Origin: Amycolatopsis xylanica
Lineage (GTDB): Bacteria > Actinomycetota > Actinomycetes > Mycobacteriales > Pseudonocardiaceae
Direction of reading: 5' to 3'
Length of the DNA stretch: 64,000 bases
NCBI RefSeq assembly: GCF_900107045.1
Contig: NZ_FNON01000011.1
Span: forward strand, 186,001 to 250,000
Part shown: positions 33,187-40,395 of the stretch, piece after piece
Position numbering within the stretch: position 1 is the first letter of the stretch
Layout of the letters: each line of letters starts with the position of its first letter
Position numbers and translations under genes: made by a program
Notes under the pieces: model-generated
Databases searched by the model: none
Told to the model about the DNA's origin: nothing
What the model saw: only the letters and a program-made list of their open reading frames with translations

Positions 33187-34970
33187 GCGAACGGCTGCCA
33201 AGCGAGGCGGGCGAGGCTGGTCAGGTCGCTGACCAGCACGCCCGTCTCCGACACCGTCCACAGTGCACCGCCCAGCACCAGCGCGCGCCGCACCCCGCCG
33301 CCGTCGTGGCTCACGGTGCCGGCCTCTGTGAACGCGCCGTCGGTCAGGCGCAGCACCAGCGCGCCGCCGCCGGAGCGGTCCCCGTCGACCGGCACGACGA
33401 GCAGTCCGTTGTCGGGCCAGTAAAGGAAAGCGTGCGGGTCGTACTCCGCCTCGGAGTGGGCGCCGCGCAGGTGATGCTTGGCGAGCAGGCTCGGCCTGGC
33501 CGGGTCGCGGACGTCGAAGAGCGAAACCTGGGTGCCCAGGCTCCTGCCTTTCTCGCTCGCCTCCTGCCCGACGCCGATCAACCGGCCGTCACCGGCGGGA
33601 TGCAGATAGGCGGAGTAACCGCTGATCTTCAACTCCCCCACCGCGCGCGGCTTCTTCGGATCCGAAAGGTCCACTGTGTACAGCGGGTCGGTCTGCCGGA
33701 ACGTCACCACATAGCCGACCGGCCCGAGGAACCGCACCGCGTAGATCCGTTCCCCCGCACCGAGTCCGCCGAGTTCCCCGACCGCGGCCAGCTTGCGGTC
33801 GAGCACGGTTACCTTGCTGTGCGCATCACCGTCCACTGTGGTCGCGACACGGAGATGATCCGCGTACTCGGACATCGAGTACTGGTTGAGCAGCCTTCCC
33901 CGCACCGAGCCGGACGCGGTGTGCACCGGTTTGCCCGGCTTGGCGATGTCGAACCGGTGGATCTCGGTGTCGGCGCGGTTTTCGTCGGCGATATACAGAC
34001 TCGTGCCGGTGCCGTAGACGATCTCCCCGTCGGCCACGATCGACACCGGATCACCCGTGCCGAGCTTGCCCGCGAGATCGACGGTGAGCACGGTCAGCAT
34101 CGAGGCGGCGCTGTACTCGGCGGGCCGTTTCACCTGATCACACGGCACGAGCGTGCCCTCTTGACGGCTGCCTTCGCGTTCCAGTGTGTAGTGCGGAAGC
34201 CAATCCTCGATCTTCGACCGCTCCAAGGTGTCCCGATTCCGCTTCGGATCCGCCGGATACGGGAACGGCAACCGCGGCGACGAACGCAGCACGATCCGCG
34301 CGACGCCACCGACCTGACGCGCGTCGACGAAGGCGCCGTCGGTGGTCAGCGTTTCGAGCACCTTGGGTGTGCCGGACAGGTCGACGAGCGTCAGCCGAGG
34401 CCCGGCGCCGCCGCCCGGCACGGGCTTGCGGCCCTCGAAGTCGGGCATGATCGTGCCTTCGGAGACCACGAGCGCGCGATCGCCTTGCAGCAGTAGCCGA
34501 GTGGCCATCCCACCGGGCATGGTCATCGATCCGCTGAGTTTGCGGCTGGCCACATCCATCACCCGCAGCGTGCCGTCCGCGACGCTGACCAGCCGTTTCC
34601 CGTCGGTCTTGACCACATCGGGCTCGTCGACACCGGCTTCGTGGGTGTTGGTTTTGGAGAACTTGGCCGCGGCGTCCTGCGGAGCGGCTTCCGCCGCGAT
34701 CGCCCGCGCGCCGGTGAAATCCGGCCCCACGCTGTCACCGCCGGGCAGGCCGTACTCGCCGATCCGCGGCAGCAGCGCGCGTTTGAACGCCTCGAGCGCC
34801 GTCTGGCACGAGTCGAAGGCGGCCAGCCGCAGCGAAGCCGGTTCGTTGACCGGCCCGTAGTCGACGATCGTGGTCCGCTCGCCCACCGGAGAGCCCGGCA
34901 CCGCGCTCGCCGCGGCCAGCAGCACCGCCGCGCAGGCGACCGCGACCCGGAACGTCATCAGCTTGGCCAT
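33183..34970 (-). CDS. Secreted beta-propeller domain protein (PF09826-like)
   Basis: The 595-residue product starts with a signal-like segment (MAKLMTFRVAVACAAVLLAAASA) with cleavage likely after SAVPGS. The mature part has the motif THEAGVDEPDVVKTDGKRLV, typical of the secreted beta-propeller family of actinobacteria and archaea, and many blade segments such as LTLVDLSG, VDLSDPKKPRAVGELKI and VSLFDVRDPARPSLLAKH. No function is established for the family; a protein-binding or surface role is likely. The start could also be the ATG at 34958. It is transcribed alone. Confidence 0.85.
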   Translation of the reverse strand: MAKLMTFRVAVACAAVLLAAASAVPGSPVGERTTIVDYGPVNEPASLRLAAFDSCQTALEAFKRALLPRIGEYGLPGGDSVGPDFTGARAIAAEAAPQDAAAKFSKTNTHEAGVDEPDVVKTDGKRLVSVADGTLRVMDVASRKLSGSMTMPGGMATRLLLQGDRALVVSEGTIMPDFEGRKPVPGGGAGPRLTLVDLSGTPKVLETLTTDGAFVDARQVGGVARIVLRSSPRLPFPYPADPKRNRDTLERSKIEDWLPHYTLEREGSRQEGTLVPCDQVKRPAEYSAASMLTVLTVDLAGKLGTGDPVSIVADGEIVYGTGTSLYIADENRADTEIHRFDIAKPGKPVHTASGSVRGRLLNQYSMSEYADHLRVATTVDGDAHSKVTVLDRKLAAVGELGGLGAGERIYAVRFLGPVGYVVTFRQTDPLYTVDLSDPKKPRAVGELKISGYSAYLHPAGDGRLIGVGQEASEKGRSLGTQVSLFDVRDPARPSLLAKHHLRGAHSEAEYDPHAFLYWPDNGLLVVPVDGDRSGGGALVLRLTDGAFTEAGTVSHDGGGVRRALVLGGALWTVSETGVLVSDLTSLARLAWQPFA

Positions 34971-35029
34971 GCTTCAGTGACGGAACCAGGCCCCGGATCC
35001 GTTGCACGCTCGGCGAGGTGGGCAAGCCC

Positions 35030-35078
35030 GGGATAAAGCGGGCTTTATCCCGGGGTGGAATAAAGCCCGCTTTATCCC
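35030..35078. repeat. Family B palindromes B5 and B6 in tandem
   Basis: B5 (35030-35051) is the GG-centred form extended by CCC/GGG on each side; B6 (35057-35078) is a CC-centred copy with one change (GGAATAAAGC instead of GGGATAAAGC). The spacing of 27 bases between the copies is the same as in the B3/B4 pair, so the tandem arrangement itself seems conserved. They lie between the divergent propeller and lipoprotein genes. Confidence 0.8.
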
Positions 35079-35108
35079 GGGCTCAGGGGCCGACGCGGGC
35101 GGCCACCG

Positions 35109-35133
35109 GTTTAGCACTCCGCGCGGTGGGTAT
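35109..35133 (+). promoter_or_regulatory. Sigma-B-like promoter of the lipoprotein/DUF6766 operon
   Basis: GTTT (35109-35112), 15 bases, GGGTAT (35128-35133), fitting the Streptomyces sigma-B consensus GnnT-N14-16-GGGTAC/T. The -10 ends nine bases before the ATG, so the transcript would be nearly leaderless. Confidence 0.65.
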
Positions 35134-35142
35134 CCGGCCGCC

Positions 35143-35520
35143 ATGATCAGATCGGTCGCCGCGGTGCTGCTGACCTGCGCGGTCGCCGCCTGCGGGAGCC
35201 CGGCGGACGCCGCGCCGTCGGCGGTGGCGCGCCGGTTCGCCGACGCCGTCGGATCGGGTGACACCGCGGCCGCGTGCGCGCTGCTCGCGCCCCGTGCCAA
35301 GGACGCGCTCACCACCCATCCGTGCGCGGTCGCGCTGGCCGCGCTGCGGCTGCCGCACGCGCCGCCGGCCATGCCCGTGGTGTGGAGCAGCGAAGCTCAG
35401 GCCAAGAGCGCTGACGACACCGTGTTCCTGCACGAGTTCTCCGACGGTTGGCGGATCACCGGCGCCGGCTGCCATCCGCGCAACGAGCAGGTCTACGACT
35501 GCCTGGTCGGTGGGCGATGA
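35143..35520 (+). CDS. Small putative lipoprotein, function unknown
   Basis: A 125-residue protein with a lipoprotein signal: MIRSVAAVLLTCAVAAC, lipobox VAAC with the lipidated Cys17. The mature part is small and has four further cysteines (for example CALLAP, HPCAVAL, GAGCHP, VYDCLVG), suggesting two disulfides. It has the size and ARRFADAVGSGDTAAACALLAP motif of NTF2/DUF4878-like domains but I cannot assign it firmly. It is the first gene of an operon whose stop overlaps the start of a 29-residue membrane peptide. Confidence 0.75.
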   Translation: MIRSVAAVLLTCAVAACGSPADAAPSAVARRFADAVGSGDTAAACALLAPRAKDALTTHPCAVALAALRLPHAPPAMPVVWSSEAQAKSADDTVFLHEFSDGWRITGAGCHPRNEQVYDCLVGGR

Positions 35521-35606
35521 GAGGCCGCGCGTTGTTCGTCTGCTACCTCGTCTTCGTGGTCGCGGGCCTCGGGTACTGCATCGCACTCGGGCTGGCCCAC
35601 CAATGA
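35517..35606 (+). CDS. 29-residue single-span membrane peptide
   Basis: This gene is too short for normal gene calling. ATG at 35517 overlaps the lipoprotein stop (ATGA) and its own TGA at 35604 overlaps the ATG of the DUF6766 gene at 35603. The product begins MRGRALF and continues with one hydrophobic helix (VCYLVFVVAGLGYCIALGL) ending in AHQ. Positive charges at the N-terminus predict an N-in orientation. The double stop/start overlap argues that it is translated; it may be a small subunit or regulator of the neighbouring membrane protein. Confidence 0.6.
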   Translation: MRGRALFVCYLVFVVAGLGYCIALGLAHQ

Positions 35607-36277
35607 AGCGGTACTTACGCGACAACGGCCTGGCGCTCGCGTTCGGCGCGTTGTTCCTGGCCAGCCTGCTCGGGCAGGCGCTGGCGGGACACGCCGACTT
35701 CGACAGCCGCGCGCTCGCGCACGGCGCCGAGCCGATCAGCCTGCTCGACTACGTGACGTCGAGCGATTTCGCGGTCGATGTCGCCGAGAACTGGCAGTCG
35801 GAATACCTGCAATTCTTCCTCTATATCTTCGCGACCGTCTGGCTCATGCAACGCGGCTCACCCGAATCGAAGCCGCCGGACCGGCTCGGCGCCGAGAACG
35901 ACCGCGAGCAACTCGTCGGGAAGTACACGAAAGTGTCTTCGCCGAAGTGGGCCCGTGCGGGTGGGTGGCGCACCGCGGTCTTCTCGCGTTCACTCGGTTT
36001 CGTGATGGCGGGCCTGTTCCTGCTCTCGCTGCTCGCGCAGTCGATCGCGGGATTGAGCGCCTACAACGCCTCGCAGCTCAGCGACTTCGGTGATCCGGTG
36101 ACCTGGCTCACCTATCTGGGTTCGGCGGATTTCTGGAACCGCACGCTGCAGAACTGGCAGTCGGAATTCCTGGCCATCGGCTCGATGGCCGTGTTCAGCG
36201 TCTACCTGCGCCAACGCGGTTCCCCCGAATCGAAACCGGTCGGCGCGCCGCACGATGACACGAATGACGGTGGTTAA
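35603..36277 (+). CDS. DUF6766-family membrane protein with internal duplication
   Basis: The 224-residue protein consists of two copies of about 100 residues. Each has a hydrophobic helix (LALAFGALFLASLLGQALAG; LGFVMAGLFLLSLLAQSIAG), a segment ending in NWQSEYLQFF or NWQSEFLAIG, a second helix, and the signature QRGSPESKP. This matches the DUF6766 family of actinobacterial membrane proteins, whose role is unknown. The ATG at 35603 overlaps the preceding small gene. The upstream sigma-B-like promoter and nearby CsbD gene suggest an envelope-stress function. Confidence 0.85.
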   Translation: MKRYLRDNGLALAFGALFLASLLGQALAGHADFDSRALAHGAEPISLLDYVTSSDFAVDVAENWQSEYLQFFLYIFATVWLMQRGSPESKPPDRLGAENDREQLVGKYTKVSSPKWARAGGWRTAVFSRSLGFVMAGLFLLSLLAQSIAGLSAYNASQLSDFGDPVTWLTYLGSADFWNRTLQNWQSEFLAIGSMAVFSVYLRQRGSPESKPVGAPHDDTNDGG

Positions 36278-36296
36278 ACGCCGCCAATGCGGGTAA
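36272..36296 (+). promoter_or_regulatory. Sigma-B-like promoter of csbD
   Basis: GGTT (36272-36275), 15 bases, GGGTAA (36291-36296). It overlaps the last codons of the DUF6766 gene and lies 39 bases before the CsbD start. CsbD genes are classical general-stress (sigma-B) targets in other bacteria, which supports the call. Confidence 0.55.
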
Positions 36297-36335
36297 CCGC
36301 CGGGTGGTGACACCTCCGACAAGGAAAGGTTCGTC

Positions 36336-36518
36336 GTGAACGACAAGATGGAGAACAAGGCCGAAGAGCTCAAGGGCAAGGCCAAGGAAGCCGTCGGCGA
36401 CGCCACCGACAACGAGCAGTGGCAGGCCGAAGGCAAGGCCGACCAGGCCAAGGGCTCGCTCAAGCAGGCCGCCGAAAAGGTCAAGGACGCTGTGAAGGGC
36501 GTCCGGGACAAGGACTGA
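36336..36518 (+). CDS. CsbD-family stress protein
   Basis: A 60-residue, highly charged helical protein with the CsbD pattern: NKAEELKGKAKEAVGDATDNEQWQAEGKADQAKG followed by QAAEKVKDAVKG. It is a general-stress protein family of unknown biochemical role. The start is GTG at 36336 with AAGGAAAGG nine bases upstream. It follows the DUF6766 operon but has its own sigma-B-like promoter. Confidence 0.93.
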   Translation: MNDKMENKAEELKGKAKEAVGDATDNEQWQAEGKADQAKGSLKQAAEKVKDAVKGVRDKD

Positions 36519-36580
36519 CCCCCCATTCGAACGGCGGGCCCGGCGACGGGCCCGCCGCCTGTCCCTGCGAGGTGGCGGCC

Positions 36581-36973
36581 ATGACCAGCATCATCGCGAT
36601 CACCGTGGATTGCCAGGACGCCGAGAAACTGGCCGCGTTCTGGCAGCAGGCACTCGGTTACGCCGAAACCCGCCGCTGGCGCGACGGTCACGGACTGACC
36701 TATGTGGAGCTTCGCGGGAAAAGCGGAATACCCTTGCTGTTCCAGCCGGTCGGTGAGGGCAAGCGCGTGAAGAACCGCGTCCACATCGACATCGCGCCTG
36801 CCGAACTCGGCCAATACGCCGAAATCGACCGCCTGACCACACTCGGCGCCCGCGTCCTCACGGACGACCCGGCCGAGCATTTCGTCGTGCTGGCCGACCC
36901 CGAGGGCAATGAGTTCTGCGTGCTCCCCCAGCGTGATCCTGACGAACTTGTTCGGGACGAACACGTTCAGTAG
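36581..36973 (+). CDS. VOC-family (glyoxalase-like) protein
   Basis: The 130-residue protein has the paired beta-alpha-beta units of the VOC fold: IIAITVDCQDAEKLAAFWQQALGY at the start, VHIDIAPAEL in the middle and VLADPEGNEFCVLP at the end. This subgroup (DUF/glyoxalase-like domain 6) is common in actinobacteria and usually lacks a known substrate. The ATG at 36581 is chosen because it begins the first strand. A TetR gene follows nine bases after the stop and may be co-transcribed. Confidence 0.85.
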   Translation: MTSIIAITVDCQDAEKLAAFWQQALGYAETRRWRDGHGLTYVELRGKSGIPLLFQPVGEGKRVKNRVHIDIAPAELGQYAEIDRLTTLGARVLTDDPAEHFVVLADPEGNEFCVLPQRDPDELVRDEHVQ

Positions 36974-36982
36974 GCTCGCTCG

Positions 36983-37657
36983 ATGACCTCGGCACCCCGC
37001 AGCCGCCGCGAGCGCCCCGCCAAGCCAGCGCTGACCTACGAAGGCATCGTCGCCACGGCCGTCCGCCTGATGGAAACCGAGGGGCTGCAACGGGTCACGA
37101 TGCGCAGGCTGGCCCAGGAGCTCGACACCGGCGCCGCCTCCCTCTACGTCTACGTGGCCAACACCGCCGAGCTGCACGCCGCCATCCTCGAGCACCTGCT
37201 CGGCACGGTCGACCTGCGCCCGGTCCGCGCCAAGGGCGACTGGCGGGACCGGCTCATCGCCGTTCTGCGTTCGTATACCCAGGTTTTGTTCGCACACCCG
37301 GCCTTGGCGAGTTCCGCGCTGATCGCCAGGCCGTCCGGGCCGAACTACCTCGCGCTCGTCGAGGCGGTCTTGGCGTTGCTGCACAAGGGTGGAGTACCCG
37401 ACGCCCAGGCGGCCTGGGGCATCGACGCGCTCCTGCTGGTCGCGACCGCGACCGCCGCCGAGCAGTCGGCGCGCGCGGAGAGCGCCGCCGCGCCGGCGGA
37501 CCACGAGGCCACGGTCGCCGCGCTGCGGAATGCCTCGCCCAAGACGCACCCACGCGTGGTCGCGCTCGGCGACGACCTCGTCTCGGGGCCACCCGAAGCC
37601 CGCCTCGAGTGGATCCTGCGCACGGTGATCAACGGGACCCTGGGCACCCCGCGCTGA
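36983..37657 (+). CDS. TetR/AcrR-family transcriptional regulator
   Basis: A 224-residue regulator with the helix-turn-helix at about residues 18-62 (EGIVATAVRLMETEGLQRVTMRRLAQELDTGAASLYVYV) and a TetR_C-like helical domain. The motif GAASLYVYVANTAEL is typical of the group related to TetR itself. It sits nine bases after the VOC gene, its probable operon partner. The family A copy A3 starts five bases after its stop. Confidence 0.9.
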   Translation: MTSAPRSRRERPAKPALTYEGIVATAVRLMETEGLQRVTMRRLAQELDTGAASLYVYVANTAELHAAILEHLLGTVDLRPVRAKGDWRDRLIAVLRSYTQVLFAHPALASSALIARPSGPNYLALVEAVLALLHKGGVPDAQAAWGIDALLLVATATAAEQSARAESAAAPADHEATVAALRNASPKTHPRVVALGDDLVSGPPEARLEWILRTVINGTLGTPR

Positions 37658-37662
37658 GCGGG

Positions 37663-37708
37663 GTCGTGAGTGGTATGGCCGGTTCTAACCGGCCGGAACA
37701 CTCACGAC
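37663..37708. repeat. Family A palindrome, copy A3 (terminator position)
   Basis: 46 bases, same arms, core CCGGTTCTAACCGG (the complement form of A1/A2). Inner segments are GTATGG and CCGGAA, which belong to two different arm types and do not pair. It lies five bases after the TetR stop and four before the response-regulator stop, so it probably terminates both convergent transcripts. Confidence 0.85.
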
Positions 37709-37712
37709 CACT

Positions 37713-38381
37713 TCAGACGCAGAGGCCGGTGCGCCACGCCCAGGCCGCGATCTCCACACGGTTGCGCACCGCCAGTTTGCGTTGCACGTTCGCCAGGTGC
37801 GTCTTGACCGTCGCCTGGCTCACGAACAGGTCCGCAGCGATCTCGCTGTTCGTCCGGCCCTGCGCCACCTGGCGGACGACATCCAGTTCCCGTTCGGTCA
37901 GGGGTTCGGCGGGCGCGGAGTCCTGGGTCGCCTTGTCCGAGCGGTCGAGCGCGAAGTGGGCCAGCAGGCGGGTGGTCACCGTCGGGGAGATCAGCGTCGC
38001 CCCCGCCGACGCGGCGCGGACGGCCTCGACGAGCAGTGCGGGTGACATGTCCTTGAGGAGAAAGCCACAAGCGCCGTTGCGCAGGGCGCGGTAGACGTAC
38101 TCGTCGAGGTCGAAGGTGGTCGCGATGAGGACGTTCAGCGGGTTGAGCACGCCGGGACCGGCCAGTAGCCGGGTCGCCTCCAGGCCGTCGAGCTTGGGCA
38201 TCCGGATGTCGAGCAGGCAGACGTCCGGGCGGAGCCTGCGTGCCTCGTCGACCGCCGCCTGGCCGTCGCCGACCGAGGCGACGACCTCGATGTCGGGCTG
38301 GGAATCCAGGATCATCCCGAACGCCGAGCGCATCATCTCCTGGTCGTCGGCGATCAACACACGGGTGCTCATCCGCGTCAT
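37713..38381 (-). CDS. NarL/FixJ-type response regulator
   Basis: A 222-residue response regulator: receiver domain with the acidic pair in LIADDQ, phosphorylated Asp58 in VCLLDIRMPK, the conserved Lys in FLLKDMSP, and a LuxR-type output domain (LTERELDVVRQVAQGRTNSEIAADLFVSQATVKTH). The ATG at 38381 overlaps the kinase stop (ATGA); an ATG at 38372 is also possible. It pairs with the sensor kinase upstream and likely controls the divergent ABC exporter, the usual layout of NarL-type systems that respond to membrane-active compounds. Confidence 0.93.
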   Translation of the reverse strand: MTRMSTRVLIADDQEMMRSAFGMILDSQPDIEVVASVGDGQAAVDEARRLRPDVCLLDIRMPKLDGLEATRLLAGPGVLNPLNVLIATTFDLDEYVYRALRNGACGFLLKDMSPALLVEAVRAASAGATLISPTVTTRLLAHFALDRSDKATQDSAPAEPLTERELDVVRQVAQGRTNSEIAADLFVSQATVKTHLANVQRKLAVRNRVEIAAWAWRTGLCV

Positions 38382-39541
38382 GATGGCAGAGCCAAGGTCA
38401 ACGGCAGCGTCGCGGCCACGCGCCAGCCGTCGCCGTCGGGCCCGGAGGTCAGTGTCCCGCCCGCGGCTTCGACGCGCTCGCGCAGGCCGACGAGACCGAA
38501 GCCGCCGCCGGACGAACCGGGTTTGGCCGCGCCGTCGTCGCGCACCACGATCTCCAGCTTGTCGTCGGGCAGGGTGCGCGCGCTGACCGTGACCCCGGTG
38601 GTGCCTTCCGCGTGGCGCAACACATTCGTGAGCGATTCCTGGACGACATGGTGCACGGCGTCGAGCACGTGCGGGACGAGATAGGTCTCGGCGAGCACCT
38701 CGTCGATCTCGGTGGTGACCGGCGGGCCGACGAACTGGCCGGTCGCCTCGGACAGCACCGCGCCGAGCGGCTTGCGCACCGGGATGGGCTGGTCGTCGCG
38801 CAGCACCGTGATCATCCCGCGCATCGACGCCAGCGCCTGCGAACCCGCCTTTTCGATGCCCGCCAGCATCTTGTCGAGCGCCTCCGGGGTCGGCTGCTGC
38901 CCGGCGGCCGTGGTGTAGCGGACGGCCTGCGCCTGCGCGACGATCGCGGTCACGTGGTGGGCGACGAAGTCGTGCAGATCGCGGGCATACGTCAGCCGCT
39001 GCACCTGTTTGGCCATCTCGTGGCCGTCGGCCCGGCGCTGGTCGTGCAGGCGCAGGTACAGCCCGAGCACGATCACCAGGATCGTGGCGAACGAGGTCAG
39101 GATGACGAAGACCTCCCGCAGACCACTCTCGATCGTGTAACACCGCAACGGCATGATCACGATGGCGAGGAACTGGAGCGGGACGAGCAGCGCCGAGCGC
39201 CGGGGCGGCAGTTCGATGATCACCCGCGTCACCAGGCAGGCAAGCGCGATCGTCTCCACCAGGCCGTAGGTGTTGTCCAACCCCTGTGGCAGCGCGGGTG
39301 TCAGCAGGGTGAACGCGATCGAGACGCAGGTCGCCTCCACGATCACGACCGGGCGCAGGGTGGGCATGGCCAGCACGGCCACCTGCACCAGGCCGCAGAT
39401 GGCCAGCCCGATGCCCGGGGCCAACGTTTCCGAGCTGAAGCCCTCGAGCACCGCGAGCGTGGCCGCTGTGAGCAGCCCCAGCCCCAGCGCGCCGCGCTGA
39501 ACCCAAGAGAGCCTTCCGAATGTCGCCAGCATGGCTGCCAC
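38378..39541 (-). CDS. Sensor histidine kinase (HisKA_3 type)
   Basis: The 387-residue kinase has four or five hydrophobic segments in its first 165 residues without an obvious extracellular domain, then the HisKA_3 phospho-acceptor motif ARDLHDFVAHHVTAIV with His190, and a GHKL ATPase (ESLTNVLRHAEG, VVRDDGAAKPG, GFGLVGLRERVEAAGG). Such compact kinases usually sense membrane perturbation. The start is GTG at 39541, or the ATG at 39532. It shares a spacer containing repeated AGGACAGT with the divergent ABC transporter genes. Confidence 0.92.
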   Translation of the reverse strand: MAAMLATFGRLSWVQRGALGLGLLTAATLAVLEGFSSETLAPGIGLAICGLVQVAVLAMPTLRPVVIVEATCVSIAFTLLTPALPQGLDNTYGLVETIALACLVTRVIIELPPRRSALLVPLQFLAIVIMPLRCYTIESGLREVFVILTSFATILVIVLGLYLRLHDQRRADGHEMAKQVQRLTYARDLHDFVAHHVTAIVAQAQAVRYTTAAGQQPTPEALDKMLAGIEKAGSQALASMRGMITVLRDDQPIPVRKPLGAVLSEATGQFVGPPVTTEIDEVLAETYLVPHVLDAVHHVVQESLTNVLRHAEGTTGVTVSARTLPDDKLEIVVRDDGAAKPGSSGGGFGLVGLRERVEAAGGTLTSGPDGDGWRVAATLPLTLALPS

Positions 39542-39544
39542 GTT

Positions 39545-39571
39545 AGGACAGTTCTCTGAGGACAGTCCTCA
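39545..39571. promoter_or_regulatory. Response-regulator binding site candidate (AGGACAGT repeats)
   Basis: AGGACAGT occurs twice in direct orientation (39545-39552 and 39559-39566), and the second copy is part of the perfect palindrome TGAGGACAGTCCTCA (39557-39571). The block lies immediately upstream of the kinase start and 80 bases before the exporter start, in the only spacer shared by the two units. Confidence 0.55.
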
Positions 39572-39651
39572 TTCGTTCGGCGGAGCACGTTCGGGTTCAC
39601 TCGTCAGTTCGGTGGAGCCGGATCTCCGGTCGATCGCGAAGCATGGGGACC

Positions 39652-40395
39652 ATGAACGAACACGCTGTCGCCGAAGTGGAGCACCTCGGCAAGGTCTATG
39701 GCACCGACGGGGCCGCCGTGGTCGCGCTGGCCGAGGTGTCGGTGCGCTTCCGCCGCGGTGAATTCGCCGCGATCATGGGCCCGTCCGGCTCCGGCAAGTC
39801 GACCTTCATGCACTGCCTCGCCGGACTGGACACGCCCAGCTCGGGCAAGGCCAGTATCGCGGGCGTCGACCTCGGCTCGCTGAACGACGAGCAGCTGACC
39901 CAGGTCCGCCGCGAGAAGATCGGATTCGTCTTCCAGTCGTTCAACCTGCTGCCCACGTTGAGCGCCTGGGAGAACATCACGCTGCCGTTGTCCTTGTCCG
40001 GCAAGAAACCCGACCCAGCTTGGACCGAGCAGGTCATCGAGGCGATGGGCCTCCAGGACCGGCTCGATCACCGGCCCGCGCAGCTCTCCGGTGGCCAGCA
40101 GCAGCGGGTCGCGTGCGCGCGGGCGCTGATCACGCGCCCGGAGATCGTCGTCGCCGACGAGCCGACCGGGAACCTGGATTCCCGGTCGGGCGCGCAGATC
40201 CTCTCGCTGCTGCAGCGATGCGCGCGCGAATGGCGGCAGACCGTGCTGATGGTCACGCACGACCCGATCGCCGCGGGCTACGCGGACCGCGTGCTGTTCC
40301 TCGCCGACGGCCGCCTGGTCGACGAGATGACCCAGCCGACCCCCGGCCGGGTGCTCGACCGCATGCGCCGGTTCGACACGCAGGCGGTGGGCTGA
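39652..40395 (+). CDS. ABC transporter ATP-binding protein (MacB/LolD type)
   Basis: A 247-residue ATPase with Walker A GPSGSGKST at 43-51, signature LSGGQQQR, Walker B VVADEPTGNLD and the H-loop VTHD. The sequence GLDTPSSGKA and the DEPTGNLDSRSG segment are typical of the ATPases that serve FtsX-like permeases. The ATG at 39652 follows GGGGAC; an ATG at 39643 would add three residues. Its stop overlaps the permease start (TGATG). The pair probably exports lipids or peptides or acts as a mechanotransmitter, not an importer. Confidence 0.95.
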   Translation: MNEHAVAEVEHLGKVYGTDGAAVVALAEVSVRFRRGEFAAIMGPSGSGKSTFMHCLAGLDTPSSGKASIAGVDLGSLNDEQLTQVRREKIGFVFQSFNLLPTLSAWENITLPLSLSGKKPDPAWTEQVIEAMGLQDRLDHRPAQLSGGQQQRVACARALITRPEIVVADEPTGNLDSRSGAQILSLLQRCAREWRQTVLMVTHDPIAAGYADRVLFLADGRLVDEMTQPTPGRVLDRMRRFDTQAVG

